A stretch of DNA of 64,000 bases from Caldifarciminota bacterium (lineage in GTDB: Bacteria; Hydrothermota; UBA3073): the NCBI GenBank assembly GCA_030606335.1, contig JAUWGP010000002.1:53939-117938 (forward strand). Direction: 5' to 3'. The notes below the pieces were generated by a model that made no database searches, was not told where the DNA came from, and was given only the letters and a program-made list of their open reading frames with translations. Of the stretch, positions 10,912-21,519 are shown one piece after another; the first letter of the stretch is position 1; the number at the start of each line of letters is the position of its first letter. Both the position numbers and the translations under genes were made by a program.

Positions 10912-11196
10912 ATGGCAATAATGACAGAACATCTGTACATAGTGTTTGATGAGAAAATCCTCGGAGGCGAACCTATCATTAAGGGAACAAGAACTCCTGT
11001 AAGGGCTATAGTTGAACAGTGGAGAATGGGACTCTCTCCCGAGGAGATTCGAACCAAACTGCCTCATCTGACTTTGGCACAAGTGTTCGATGCTCTAAGC
11101 TATTACAATGACCATAGTGAAGAGATTGACGAGTATATTAAAAAGAATACCGTGCCAGAAAATCTAACCGACCCTGTGATAAGAAATTTGGTATGA
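10912..11196 (+). CDS. DUF433 domain protein (putative antitoxin)
   Basis: GGEPIIKGTRTPVRAIVEQWRMGLSPEEIRTKLPHLTLAQVFDALSYYNDH. Confidence 0.85.
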   Translation: MAIMTEHLYIVFDEKILGGEPIIKGTRTPVRAIVEQWRMGLSPEEIRTKLPHLTLAQVFDALSYYNDHSEEIDEYIKKNTVPENLTDPVIRNLV

Positions 11197-11435
11197 GATT
11201 ATTCATCGAACTATACTTGGATGAGGATGTCTCAGTTCTTCTTTCCGAATTGCTGAAGAGTAGGTGATTTGTTGACTTTGAAAAATTGCATAATGAGTAC
11301 CTTAAGGCGGGTAAAGAGCACTATGGGATAATCATTGCTGGAAGGAGAGACGAGTACTCTATGTTGAAACGTATATTGAGAATTCTAAACCGTATAACAG
11401 CTGATGAAATGAAGAATAAGTTAAGATACATATAG
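11193..11435 (+). pseudogene. Degenerate DUF5615-like PIN-type toxin, internal deletion plus in-frame TGA
   Basis: ATGA overlap with DUF433; one frame reads MRLFIELYLDEDVSVLLSELLKSR*FVDFEKLHNEYLKAGKEHYGIIIAGRRDEYSMLKRILRILNRITADEMKNKLRYI*; TGA at 11265-11267; central segment missing. Confidence 0.75.
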
Positions 11436-11638
11436 AACATGATGGAAGAAAACCACAGTTATTGTGTTCGGTGGTCATGTTGAAAAATAGAAATAACTAC
11501 CATTGCAATTCACCGTCGTTAAGTTTTCATTCCAAGTAGGATATCATCCGTGGTACTTTTCTCAGATATTCTGTGCTCTCTATATCCTGATTGGCACTAA
11601 ATAAAGGCTCGCTACAATTTTCATAACTTATTTGAAGA

Positions 11639-12886
11639 TCAATTTAGCATCACACCACCCCATTCAATTACTGTTATCCCTTCTCGAACAAATTTATTGA
11701 TCTGAGGTGAAGGCAATTCCTCGAGCTTATCACAACCTTGAAAGAAGAGCCAGACTCTTAAGGATGTCTTTGCTGGTGGAGTTATCTCTAATTCTACAAA
11801 ATCTTCCAACTGCCGATTAACAACTGGAAAAATCTTGTAATATTTGTAATCTTGCAATCTGTTTAACCAATAATCCAGAAATCCCTCGGTTTCTTGCTCG
11901 TTTAATCCAATTTTCATCAGCAAATCATTAAGTTTATTCCTTAGATTCTCTTGTGAAATGCACCAGCCACAAGGAATGTCGGGTATCTTTTTTATTGAAG
12001 CCTCGTAAAAGAGATAATCATATTTGCCGTCTATTTTGCCAGATTTTTCCACAGAAACATCCCAACCAAATTTGTACTCCGGGATGCTTTTAGTAATTTT
12101 TGTTCCATTTTTCAAAATTAGTTTGACTTTAAACTGGTCATTTTCTTCTGGATAAATGTAGATTGCAGGTTTGTAAACTTGAAGCCAAGTCCATAAAAAC
12201 AATGTATCAACAGTATAGATACCCTTTCCATCGCTGTAAAAATAATCACAATCGGCGTAAATAAAACCTGTAGAATCTACACTTGCATCAGTTTTACTCG
12301 CATAAACATAATAGGTGCCAGTTCTTACATTCTCAAATGAATAACTTCCATCACCGTCAGATAAGACGCTATCAACACTTACATGACTCAGAAGAAGTTT
12401 CTTGGCATCGAGTCTTATTAATATTACCTTCGCGCTGTCGGCAGGCATTTGGGTCTCTTTTGCAATCAAATTGCCCGTTACCTTACCCTCTTCGAATACC
12501 GGATTGAGAAAGATATTTTCAAGATATGTACCAATACTGTCGTAAGAAAATCCATAAAGTGGTGTAATATGCGAAATATCAGATTCACCGGTGTCACTGT
12601 ATTTGCAGGCATAAAAACAAAAATGACCTTCTTCTATGTCTTCGAATGTAAAATATCCCATACTGTTTGTATGGGTACTATCATAAAAATGAAAGTTGTC
12701 GGAATAGCAAAAGGTTTTTCCCAACCACACCTTTGCTCCGGACGCCGGCATTGGGGAATCTACATATAAAACTCTGCCGGTTACTCCATTTCTCACGCTA
12801 CTTATGGGATTGCTACAACTTACAACGAAGAGCAAAGAGAGAAGAAAAATTGCTAATGATATTTTAATATTTTTCATTGTTCTCAC
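11639..12886 (-). CDS. Lipoprotein with carboxypeptidase-regulatory-like repeats
   Basis: Lipobox LLFVVSCSNP; NGVTGRVLYVDSPMPASGAKVWL; KVTGNLIAKETQMPADSAKVILI. Confidence 0.65.
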   Translation of the reverse strand: MRTMKNIKISLAIFLLSLLFVVSCSNPISSVRNGVTGRVLYVDSPMPASGAKVWLGKTFCYSDNFHFYDSTHTNSMGYFTFEDIEEGHFCFYACKYSDTGESDISHITPLYGFSYDSIGTYLENIFLNPVFEEGKVTGNLIAKETQMPADSAKVILIRLDAKKLLLSHVSVDSVLSDGDGSYSFENVRTGTYYVYASKTDASVDSTGFIYADCDYFYSDGKGIYTVDTLFLWTWLQVYKPAIYIYPEENDQFKVKLILKNGTKITKSIPEYKFGWDVSVEKSGKIDGKYDYLFYEASIKKIPDIPCGWCISQENLRNKLNDLLMKIGLNEQETEGFLDYWLNRLQDYKYYKIFPVVNRQLEDFVELEITPPAKTSLRVWLFFQGCDKLEELPSPQINKFVREGITVIEWGGVMLN

Positions 12887-12984
12887 CTCTGATATTTTTT
12901 GCCCAAAATCTGGAAACCACTTTTTACTCCTCCATTCCCGATAAATCCGTCGCTAAACCTACCTTGACATCCCCCTCAATATAA

Positions 12985-13013
12985 ATTATACACTACAAAC
13001 ACCCAAAAGTCAA
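12985..13013 (-). promoter_or_regulatory. Promoter TTGACT-N17-TATAAT (minus)
   Basis: + strand attata 12985-12990 and agtcaa 13008-13013, upstream of 11639..12886. Confidence 0.7.
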
Positions 13014-13484
13014 GTTTTTTGTCTGAATACCCCACATGATATTCACCCCTTATAAAATCATACAGAAGACCATCCGGGATAATAGGAGGTAAGTATATAT
13101 GTGAGCATTTTGTCCTTCTTGTATCTGTTCGTCGTCAAAGTCGAGGGCAAAGTAAGGCTAAGGTGACCAGTAGGTGATAGAAATCAAAACCCACACTGCA
13201 GGAAAACGAAGTTCACGAAGGGAGATAAATCAAGTTGCTTAAACAGATCGTCGCTCTTGTACTGCAGGAAAAGTTAATTCGATGATTGCTTAATTTTGCA
13301 ATTGTCAAATTCTCGTAGCAGATATTCAACCAGGTTCAGGTTCTTTAAGGGCTTTTGTGACTACCTTAGAACCCAAGCAGAGGTTGAAGAAAAAAGCTGA
13401 AATTAGAAAACCTAAGCTTATTCCATAATGTAAAGGGGGATTGAGAAGAACAGACAGAAAGAAGATTGCTCTTAATTATGCCTA

Positions 13485-14009
13485 TTACTTCTTCCCCACC
13501 GGAACCTGAATCTCTGTCAAAAGAGAGTCCTCCGGAACTTCTTTGGGATTATTTAAGTAGATTCCTTTTCCCGGACCTGTGGGTATATAATTATTTCTAA
13601 ATATCCATTCGTATAGCTTCTTCCAATCTTGACCGACAGTTTCATAAGAACCTTTGTGAATGAGATAAGCTACTTCTGTTTCTGGTATATCCTTTGTCCC
13701 CACTCTTTCATCTCCTTCAAGTTCAGCCTTAATTGGGATGCAAATCTCCCATCTTAGACTCTCGACTGGTATCCTCTCCGGGTCATCTTGATAATACATA
13801 CCAAAGCATGGTCCTGCAATCTTTGCTTCCCTCTCACCAAGCCAGATGTAGAGTTCTTCAATAACTGAACCCACTTTGCTGTATTCTCCCACCTCCTTGA
13901 TAAATGCTACATGAAAACCCTCGACAATCTTTACTTTTACCTTGGGAGCCTTCTCTGCACAGCCAAAGATTCCGAATATCAATATAGATGTAATAATTCC
14001 TCTAACCAT
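13485..14009 (-). CDS. GyrI-like/effector-binding domain lipoprotein
   Basis: Lipobox GIFGCAE; VAFIKEVGEYSKVGSVIEELYIWL, ETEVAYLIHKGSYETVGQDWKKLYEWI, LLTEIQVPV. Confidence 0.65.
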   Translation of the reverse strand: MVRGIITSILIFGIFGCAEKAPKVKVKIVEGFHVAFIKEVGEYSKVGSVIEELYIWLGEREAKIAGPCFGMYYQDDPERIPVESLRWEICIPIKAELEGDERVGTKDIPETEVAYLIHKGSYETVGQDWKKLYEWIFRNNYIPTGPGKGIYLNNPKEVPEDSLLTEIQVPVGKK

Positions 14010-14304
14010 ACGACCCTCTTAGAAAAATATCAAAAATCAAAATTCAAGCATCAAAATTATTCTCAGTGGGTTTTTACTGTTCCTTTCTTTTTGCTTTTAC
14101 ATAACCAATGTAAGAAAAAATGACAATGATGAGATTGCCGCGTCCTGATTGTCATCAGGACTCGCAATGACAGCTATTTCCTCGTTACTGTTCGAAACAA
14201 ACTCCACAATCTCATCGGTTGGATTCCGTGAAATAATAAGAATAGGGATAGTCCTTAGACTACCTCCAACACGCGGGATATAAAGGAAAGGATTACCAAC
14301 TTTT

Positions 14305-15876
14305 CTACATCACCTGTCTTACACAGTCAATTACTGTCCCATCCACCCATTTGATTGCAGCTATAACCCTATCACTCAATTTAGGCTTCGCCGGTTTGCC
14401 ACCGCAGATATTTTCAACCTCATCCTTTAATTCCTCGATGGTTTTAAGAGGAAGGTCAGAACCAGACACAGCGACAAGCAGGTCTTTTCTTCGAGGGTTG
14501 ATAGCAATACCCCTTTCGGTCACAATAACATCAATCAACTCACCTGGTCCGCATAAGGTTGTAACCTCATCAACAATAACAGGTATTCTATCCCTGAATG
14601 ATGGAATTGATAGTATTGTACATTTTGAGAAAAGGCAGTTCTGCCAGCCACCAATGCCGTGCAGTAGCAGTCCATCAGAATGTGTAACAACATTTGCATT
14701 AAAGTTTACATCCACTTCTGTTGCTCCAAGGACTACTGTGTCAACCATTGAGGCAAAATTCCCCTTACCATGGAAGTTATAACTTGTAAAGGGACTTGTG
14801 TTGACGTGATTAGGGTTCTCTCTCATCGAACGAACTCCATCAAGGTCAAATGTCTGACCATCGAGAATATAATCCGTTAGTCCCTCTTCAAGAAGTTGGA
14901 CAAGGTATTTTGTGCTTCCACCCCTGACAAATCTTGCCTTTATACCTTCTTCTCTCATATATCCTTCTAAGAATGTAACAAAGGCAAGGGATGTGCCCCC
15001 AGCACCAGCCTGAAATGAAAACCCGTTTTTCATAATTTTAGCCTCTTTTATGAAACGAGCAGTTAGCTCAGCAATCAACAAGCGATCTGGACTCTTTGTG
15101 ATTTGAGTAGTTCCTGAAACTATCTTTTCAGGGTCACCAATTTTGTCCATCTTTACTACAAAGTCAACATAGTTTCCCTGAATTTGCCAGGGAATACAGG
15201 GAAAATCAATCAGATTATCAGTGACTACAATTACCCTATCCGCATACTGGGAGTCTGCCAGGGCAAATCCAATAAGACCACATGCAGATGGTCCTGTGAG
15301 ACCATTGGCATTACCAAAAGGGTCTGCTGTTGGTGCTGCAATAACGGCTATATCAATATGAACGTCACCATCCTGAACTGCCTGATAGCGTCCGCCATGA
15401 GAACGCAACACACCCATGCCACGCATTTTTCCACGTGAGGCATACCTACCCAGAGGACCATTCATACTTCCCTCAATATGATGGACAACCCCTTTATTAA
15501 GGTGCTTGATTATCGGTTCCTGACAGGGGAATGATGCACTCGGAAACCATATAAGGTCCTTTACCCCAATCTCTGCACAGGCGTCAAAAATTTGATTTGC
15601 AACAAGGTCTCCGTTCCTTAAATGGTGATGGGTCGATATGGTCATACCATCTTTGATGCCCGCCTTTATCAAGGCGGTTTTCAGGTCAGGCAAAACCTTA
15701 TTCCCGTAAGGGGGATAATCAACACATGTTGATATAGGTGGAGCAGCCTTACAGCCAGTAGGTCTGTATTTACCCACCCCCTGAAATGGCACCGCAGGTT
15801 TGCCATTGATAATAGTGGGCACCATTCGACCCAATACGTTCTTCTTAAGTTTATATTCTTCACTGGACATATTCAT
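14305..15876 (-). CDS. citF: Citrate lyase alpha subunit (citrate CoA-transferase)
   Basis: STHHHLRNGDLVANQIFD, APTADPFGNANG, GAGGTSLAFV, IVDEVTTLCGPGELIDVIVTERGIAINPRRKDL. Confidence 0.88.
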   Translation of the reverse strand: MNMSSEEYKLKKNVLGRMVPTIINGKPAVPFQGVGKYRPTGCKAAPPISTCVDYPPYGNKVLPDLKTALIKAGIKDGMTISTHHHLRNGDLVANQIFDACAEIGVKDLIWFPSASFPCQEPIIKHLNKGVVHHIEGSMNGPLGRYASRGKMRGMGVLRSHGGRYQAVQDGDVHIDIAVIAAPTADPFGNANGLTGPSACGLIGFALADSQYADRVIVVTDNLIDFPCIPWQIQGNYVDFVVKMDKIGDPEKIVSGTTQITKSPDRLLIAELTARFIKEAKIMKNGFSFQAGAGGTSLAFVTFLEGYMREEGIKARFVRGGSTKYLVQLLEEGLTDYILDGQTFDLDGVRSMRENPNHVNTSPFTSYNFHGKGNFASMVDTVVLGATEVDVNFNANVVTHSDGLLLHGIGGWQNCLFSKCTILSIPSFRDRIPVIVDEVTTLCGPGELIDVIVTERGIAINPRRKDLLVAVSGSDLPLKTIEELKDEVENICGGKPAKPKLSDRVIAAIKWVDGTVIDCVRQVM

Positions 15877-17080
15877 CCCTCCAATTTTTATCTAAAATTC
15901 CCATCTCGGCAGCGAGCTTTACTGTCCTCAACGCCCTTTTAACAACTGGTGGATCGATCATCTTGCTCCCTAAGGATACAACACCCAGTCCCTCCTTTTC
16001 TGCCTTTTCGAAGGCAGATACTATCCTTTTTGCCTTTTCTATCTCTCTCTCAGCAGGTGCAAATGCATCATGGATAACCTTTATCTGTCTCGGATGAATG
16101 CATCCCTTACCCTCAAATCCCAAAGACTTTGCCTCATTCACACTCTTCTTTAATCCATCCATATCAGTAACATCAGAGAAAACGGTATCAATGGGCTGGG
16201 CACCAGCAGCACGGGCAGCATTTACTACCTGAGAGCGTGCAAAAAAGCTCTCTCTCCCTTCTTTAGTTCGCTCTGTTCCAATGTCTGCTGTATAATCCTC
16301 TAACCCGATCGCAAGAGCAATAATATTATCCGAAGAAGAAGCGATTTCATATGCCTTAATCACTCCAAGTCCGCTCTCGATTATGGGCATAAGGAATACC
16401 GATTCCTTGATATTATTCTTATTAAGTATCTCTTTAATTCTCTTATCTATCTGTTTCACCTGTTTTGAGGACTCACATTTCGGAATAAGAACAACATGGA
16501 CATTATGAGGAATTATATTTTCAAGGTCTTTAAGCCCTGCTGGTAACTGATTTATCCTGACCATTCTCTCAGCACCATAAAAATCCACCTGCCTTAAGGC
16601 ATTTCGCACAAGAACTCTTGCGGCATCCTTTTCTGCAGGTGCTACTGAGTCCTCAAGATCAAGGATGATAGCATCTGGCTTGTGTATTCCGGCATTTATC
16701 ATAAATTTTGGTTCATTGCCAGGAAGGTAGAGACGAGAACGTCGAAAACGTTCCCTCTGCGTTTTATACATAGAGTGTTTTAACATTTCAGGTAGATATT
16801 TTTTATCATTATCAGGGAGGCATCGTTTCACTGTAGTCTCTAACCTGGCTGAAATGGTAAACGGAAGAGCGCCTTGGTCCTCAAGAGTGACCAGGGCGTT
16901 TTCAACCCACAGGGTTTTAAGGACATCCATGCATAATCTTTTGATTGATTCCCCGTACATCACCACAACCTTACTTTTGAGCCTGATTTCTATTCCCCCA
17001 GAATCTCTCAATTCTAATGAGACAAAGCAGTCAGAGCGTACTTTTTCGCCACGCCTTCCTGCTTCACAAGTCTTTGCCAT
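15860..17080 (-). CDS. citE: Fused citrate lyase acyl carrier (CitD) - beta subunit (CitE)
   Basis: N-term ~90 aa: GRRGEKVRSDCFVSLELRDSGGIEIRLKSKVVVMYGESIKRL...VEDQGALPF-type CitD; then RRSRLYLPGNEPKFM...DAIILDLEDSVAPAEKDAAR...KGCIHPRQ CitE. Confidence 0.85.
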   Translation of the reverse strand: MAKTCEAGRRGEKVRSDCFVSLELRDSGGIEIRLKSKVVVMYGESIKRLCMDVLKTLWVENALVTLEDQGALPFTISARLETTVKRCLPDNDKKYLPEMLKHSMYKTQRERFRRSRLYLPGNEPKFMINAGIHKPDAIILDLEDSVAPAEKDAARVLVRNALRQVDFYGAERMVRINQLPAGLKDLENIIPHNVHVVLIPKCESSKQVKQIDKRIKEILNKNNIKESVFLMPIIESGLGVIKAYEIASSSDNIIALAIGLEDYTADIGTERTKEGRESFFARSQVVNAARAAGAQPIDTVFSDVTDMDGLKKSVNEAKSLGFEGKGCIHPRQIKVIHDAFAPAEREIEKAKRIVSAFEKAEKEGLGVVSLGSKMIDPPVVKRALRTVKLAAEMGILDKNWRDEYVQ

Positions 17081-17095
17081 ATTTTAACCCCCTTT

Positions 17096-17115
17096 GGTAT
17101 AATATTTATTATACC
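17096..17115 (-). promoter_or_regulatory. SD-adjacent palindrome GGTATAATAAATATTATACC
   Basis: Perfect inverted repeat just upstream of the citDE SD; same motif at four other genes. Confidence 0.7.
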
Positions 17116-17294
17116 TGATTACACAGATGTCTATCCACTCCTGCCTGACGGTAGGTATAGATACTCAGATTTAAATATAAGTCTCTTTATTTGACAATTT
17201 TTTATTGCCAAAATAAATCAACAATACAATACAAAGTCCTAAAGCTTTTCAATAATGCGTATTTGGATTCTCTTCTTTTATCTGTGTAATCTAA

Positions 17295-17792
17295 TTAATA
17301 ATCTGTGTAATTTTTCCCTCTTAGTTTTGCACGAGTATAGGCAATTAGACCGCCTGCATCACGTATTGCAAGTATCTCTGAAGGAAGTTTTGGAAAATAA
17401 AAACGCTTTCCTGCAATCATTATTTCCCCTTTTTCCGTATTAAGTTCAACCGTATCACCATCAGAATAAGCCCTTACTGCTTCCGGACATTCTATCAGAA
17501 TAAGACCCTGATTGATTGCTGAACGGTAAAAGATTCGAGCAAAACTCTCAGCTACTACTGCCTGAATCCCAACTTCCTTCAAACCAACTACTGGTTGCTC
17601 CCTTGAACTTCCGCAACCAAAATTCTTACCCGCCAAGATAGTATCACCCTCGTTTACCCCTTTAGAAAACGAAGGGTCAAGGTCTTCCAGTATATGGGGT
17701 TTAATCTCTTCCGGTGTGCTGCAGGTATATGTGTACTTTCCCGGGAATAACATATCTGTATTAATATTGTCCCCGTATCTCCAGATTTTCAT
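17295..17792 (-). CDS. leuD: 3-isopropylmalate dehydratase small subunit-like (aconitase swivel)
   Basis: GDNINTDMLFPGKY, GKNFGCGSSREQPV, IFYRSAINQGL. Confidence 0.85.
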   Translation of the reverse strand: MKIWRYGDNINTDMLFPGKYTYTCSTPEEIKPHILEDLDPSFSKGVNEGDTILAGKNFGCGSSREQPVVGLKEVGIQAVVAESFARIFYRSAINQGLILIECPEAVRAYSDGDTVELNTEKGEIMIAGKRFYFPKLPSEILAIRDAGGLIAYTRAKLRGKNYTDY

Positions 17793-19057
17793 TTCACTAT
17801 CACCTCTCTTGGGTCTACTATTTTACCATAAAGGGCAGATGCTGCTACTGTAGCAGGACTGGCAAGGTATATTTCAGCCTCCCTACATCCCATTCGTCCC
17901 TTAAAATTCCTATTTGCTGTACTCAGGCATCTTTCTCCCGGTGCCAAAACACCCTGATGAGCACCCAAACAGGGTCCACACCCTGGTGGCAGTATTACTG
18001 CCCCGGCTTTGCTCAGAGTATCTATAATGTCTTCCTTCAGGGCTGTTTCAAACACATCCTTTGATGCAGGCAGAACGAGCAACCTGACATTAGATGCTAC
18101 CTTCTTTCCTTTTAGAATCTCTGCTGCAACCTCGATATCCTTCAGTCTTCCATTGGTACAAGTTCCAATAAGAAATTGGTCAATTGTAAGTCCAGCAACT
18201 TCGTTGACAGTCTTTACATTGTCTACAGAATGAGGACAGGCAACCACAGGTGGAATATCTGAAAGGTTGTATGTCAATTCTTTAGAATAGCTGGCATCTT
18301 TGTCCGACCATACCGCCTTATATGATGATTCTTTTATCCCTATACCTTTAAGATATTCTAAAGTAATATCATCTACAGGAAATACTGCTACCTTTGCACC
18401 CATTTCGACTCCCATATTAGCTATCGTGAATCGTTCAGAAACGGAGAATTGTTCTAAATCACCATGGAATTCTACTGAACAGTAGTTGGCGCCTGAAGCG
18501 CTGAGGTTTCCAATAATATATAAAATTACATCCTTTGCTGAGACAGGTAGTTTAATTTTCCCTTTCATGGTTATTTTTATACTCTGAGGAACCTTTAGCC
18601 ATGTATCACCAGTTAAAAGTAAAGATGCAGCCTCTGTTCGGTCAATACCCGATGCGAATACACCAAGAGCACCATAGGAGCAGGTGTGAGAATCACTACC
18701 GAGGATAAGAGTGCCCGGTAGTGCAAGACCTTTTTCAAACAATACCTGATGGCAGATGCCTGTTCCTATATCGAAAAAGTTCTTAACACTTTGTCTCTTT
18801 ACAAATTCCCGAATCTTTTTGTGATTTAATGCCGTCTTCTCGTTTGCGGCAGGTATAACGTGGTCAAGCACAATAACAGGAAAATTTTTATCAACTATGC
18901 CATATTCATCCAGTTCTTCTTTAATCTTTGAAATTATAGGTGCAGTATTGTCATGGGTTAAAAGATGCTTTGGTCTCACTATGACAATCTGTCCAGGAAC
19001 CACCTCTTTAAGCCCTGCTTTTCTTGCAAGAATTTTTTCAGCAAATGTCTTTCCCAT
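17789..19057 (-). CDS. leuC: 3-isopropylmalate dehydratase large subunit-like (aconitase family)
   Basis: GSDSHTCSYGALGVFASGIDRTEAA, IGTCTNGRLKDIEVAA, LPPGCGPCLGAHQG. Confidence 0.88.
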   Translation of the reverse strand: MGKTFAEKILARKAGLKEVVPGQIVIVRPKHLLTHDNTAPIISKIKEELDEYGIVDKNFPVIVLDHVIPAANEKTALNHKKIREFVKRQSVKNFFDIGTGICHQVLFEKGLALPGTLILGSDSHTCSYGALGVFASGIDRTEAASLLLTGDTWLKVPQSIKITMKGKIKLPVSAKDVILYIIGNLSASGANYCSVEFHGDLEQFSVSERFTIANMGVEMGAKVAVFPVDDITLEYLKGIGIKESSYKAVWSDKDASYSKELTYNLSDIPPVVACPHSVDNVKTVNEVAGLTIDQFLIGTCTNGRLKDIEVAAEILKGKKVASNVRLLVLPASKDVFETALKEDIIDTLSKAGAVILPPGCGPCLGAHQGVLAPGERCLSTANRNFKGRMGCREAEIYLASPATVAASALYGKIVDPREVIVK

Positions 19058-19061
19058 AAGT

Positions 19062-20876
19062 TTATATCTCCTTTTTCAATAAACTCCCTCTCTGATATAT
19101 ATCCATTTGAACATCCGAGAAGGGTTGTGCCTTCAAGGTCTCATTCCTTGTAATTATTTTTATCTCACCTGACTGGAAATTTACCCTGATTATATCTCCA
19201 TACTTTAACTTAGTTAAAAAATTCTCTGCAATCATAATAGGCATTGCGCTGTTGATTGCGTTCCTTTCATAGATTGAGCCAAAGGACTCAGCAATAATAG
19301 TCGATATTCCGAGACTCCTGAAACAGTCCACTGCCTGCTGACGGGAGCTGCCGCATCCGAAGTTTTTACCTGTAACAACAATATCTCCAGGCTTCGCCTT
19401 CTTTGCAAAATCCTCATAACCCTTTAGGTTGTCGAATGTGTACTGTCCCATCTGTTTTATATCTGTGATGGATAGATAACGGTTATGATATATCATATCA
19501 GTATCAATGTTATCCATTGTTATAACCCAGGCACGACCCTCAACCTCGACTGGTTTTTTACCTTTTTCCTTCTTGAATAGTTTCTCTTCACGTCTTTCTG
19601 CTACAGGTTCTACCTTAAAAGTAACGGGTTCTGAAGGTATCCTATCTGATGATGTAATTACACCAGCTATTGATGAGGCTGCAACTGTGTCTGGTGAAGC
19701 AAGATAGACGTCTCCTTGTCCCTGCTTGCCGGGAAAGTTGCGATTACCAGTACTTACAGTAACCTCACCAGGACCATTCTGACCTATCTGTCCTGCTGCA
19801 CAACCAGCACAGCCAGGATTTCCCACCAGTGCTCCTGCTTCAACAAAGGTTTTAATTAAACCTTTATCAAGGCACTGTTTCCAGACCCTATAGGTAGATG
19901 GCACAATCTTTAAAACCACACCTGGTGCAACCTTCCGACCTTTTAAAATTCTTGCTGTCGCTTCCATATCCTCGAAACGCCCATTGGTACAGGAGCCGAT
20001 AAAACAGGAATCAATTTTAGTCTCTTTCACTTCTTCAACTGATACTACATCGTCAGGATGACCCGGTTGAGATATTAGAGGTTCTAAACCATCAATATCA
20101 ACCTCTACTACCTTGACATATTCCGCATCTGGGTCTGGATAAACCCCAGAGATATTTTTGCCAACAGCCTTCTCGCAATATCCTATTATCTCTTCATTAG
20201 GAGGAATAAAGAGAATAATTCCTGCCATCTCTGTTGCCATTGAGGAAATTGTTATTCTACTATCAAGATTCAAAGAGTCAACTATAGTTCCAAAAAGCTC
20301 TCCAGTATATCCAAGAAGTCCACCAGCACCAAATTTTTTAAGAATTGCAAGAGTAATATCCTTGGCAGTAGCATTTTCCCCTGGTTTCCCACATAAGATT
20401 ATTTTTATTGTCGGCGGAGTCCTGAACCAGACTCTCCCAAAGGCAAAGGCATGAGCTATGTCTATATCTCCCATACCCTGACCAAAAGTGCCGATTGCTC
20501 CCATAATGTTTGCGTGGGAATCTGTCGAGACCAGGGTCTCTCCAGGGGCAATCAGCCCCTCATCTATTGCAAGATGGGTGCCAATACCCTTATCAATATC
20601 ATAAATACGAATGTTTTGCCTGCGAGCAAAGGTACGACAAAACTGCTGGTTTGCAGCATATTTCTGGTCTGAACCGGTTGGATTACAATCGAAGGTGAAG
20701 AAGGTACGTTTCGGGTCATTTATCTCAAGATTATTACTTGCAAGATTCTTCACGACATTTGCACCCCCAAAATCCCGTGCAAGCCGAACGTCAATACCCA
20801 TATCAACTACATCACCTGGTTTAACAGACCTCTTGCAATGGGCTTCAATAATTTTTTCTATCATTGTTTTTGCCAT
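19062..20876 (-). CDS. Single-chain aconitase/homoaconitase-like hydratase
   Basis: STDSHANIMGAIGTFGQGMGDIDIAHA, IGSCTNGRFEDMEAT, GNPGCAGCAAGQIG, swivel GKNFGCGSSRQQAVDCFRS...IYERNAINSAMP. Confidence 0.88.
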   Translation of the reverse strand: MAKTMIEKIIEAHCKRSVKPGDVVDMGIDVRLARDFGGANVVKNLASNNLEINDPKRTFFTFDCNPTGSDQKYAANQQFCRTFARRQNIRIYDIDKGIGTHLAIDEGLIAPGETLVSTDSHANIMGAIGTFGQGMGDIDIAHAFAFGRVWFRTPPTIKIILCGKPGENATAKDITLAILKKFGAGGLLGYTGELFGTIVDSLNLDSRITISSMATEMAGIILFIPPNEEIIGYCEKAVGKNISGVYPDPDAEYVKVVEVDIDGLEPLISQPGHPDDVVSVEEVKETKIDSCFIGSCTNGRFEDMEATARILKGRKVAPGVVLKIVPSTYRVWKQCLDKGLIKTFVEAGALVGNPGCAGCAAGQIGQNGPGEVTVSTGNRNFPGKQGQGDVYLASPDTVAASSIAGVITSSDRIPSEPVTFKVEPVAERREEKLFKKEKGKKPVEVEGRAWVITMDNIDTDMIYHNRYLSITDIKQMGQYTFDNLKGYEDFAKKAKPGDIVVTGKNFGCGSSRQQAVDCFRSLGISTIIAESFGSIYERNAINSAMPIMIAENFLTKLKYGDIIRVNFQSGEIKIITRNETLKAQPFSDVQMDIYQRGSLLKKEI

Positions 20877-21461
20877 CTATTCTTCCTCCTGAATCAAAAG
20901 ACCCTTTCCAAGCATTAGAAGGGGATTAAAGGCACTGAAATCTGCCTGATGAATAAAAACTGTTTCTACTACTTGTGGTCTCCCATCACCCTCTTTGGCA
21001 TGACAGGCAATAATATTCACAATCTCCTGTGGAAGTCCTGACTCGGCAGCAATGATAGCTCCTGAGATTGGATGACGGGTACATTTTCCTGAATGGCTCT
21101 TTCTGTATTCACCCCCTCCATCTGGCTCAACTTCGAGTAATTTTCCAACGTCATGGAGTAGTCCGCCTGCTATAAGATGGTCAAAGTTAATATTATAAGG
21201 TAAAGATGAGTATGTCTCTTTCTGGGCTCTGGCAAGAGCTAAAGCACCCTTTGTAACTGCAATTGTATGTTCAATAAGGTCTACACCTTTTGAGTCAATA
21301 AGCAATGTAAAAGGTATCTTCTTTAGCTCTTCAATACTATTCCAGCCACCTTGCTGGCAGGCAATAAGCCATGCCTTTACAACCTTGTCTTTTAGTCTCA
21401 AATCTGTTATCTGGGAAAGCAATTCCTTAAAAAGTTTTTCTATATCCTCTTTTGATACCAT
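20877..21461 (-). CDS. HD-domain phosphohydrolase-like protein
   Basis: HLIAGGLLHDVGKLLEVEPDG, KSHSGKCTRHPISGAIIAAESGLP. Confidence 0.75.
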   Translation of the reverse strand: MVSKEDIEKLFKELLSQITDLRLKDKVVKAWLIACQQGGWNSIEELKKIPFTLLIDSKGVDLIEHTIAVTKGALALARAQKETYSSLPYNINFDHLIAGGLLHDVGKLLEVEPDGGGEYRKSHSGKCTRHPISGAIIAAESGLPQEIVNIIACHAKEGDGRPQVVETVFIHQADFSAFNPLLMLGKGLLIQEEE

Positions 21462-21519
21462 AATAACTTCTCCTTTTTAAACATAGATTGTAAGAGATAA
21501 AAAGAACTTTTTTTCTTTC

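Noticed and set aside
13080-13440. Possible decayed gene with repeated ctgcaggaaaa
   Set aside because: No frame gives a recognisable protein; too little structure to call.
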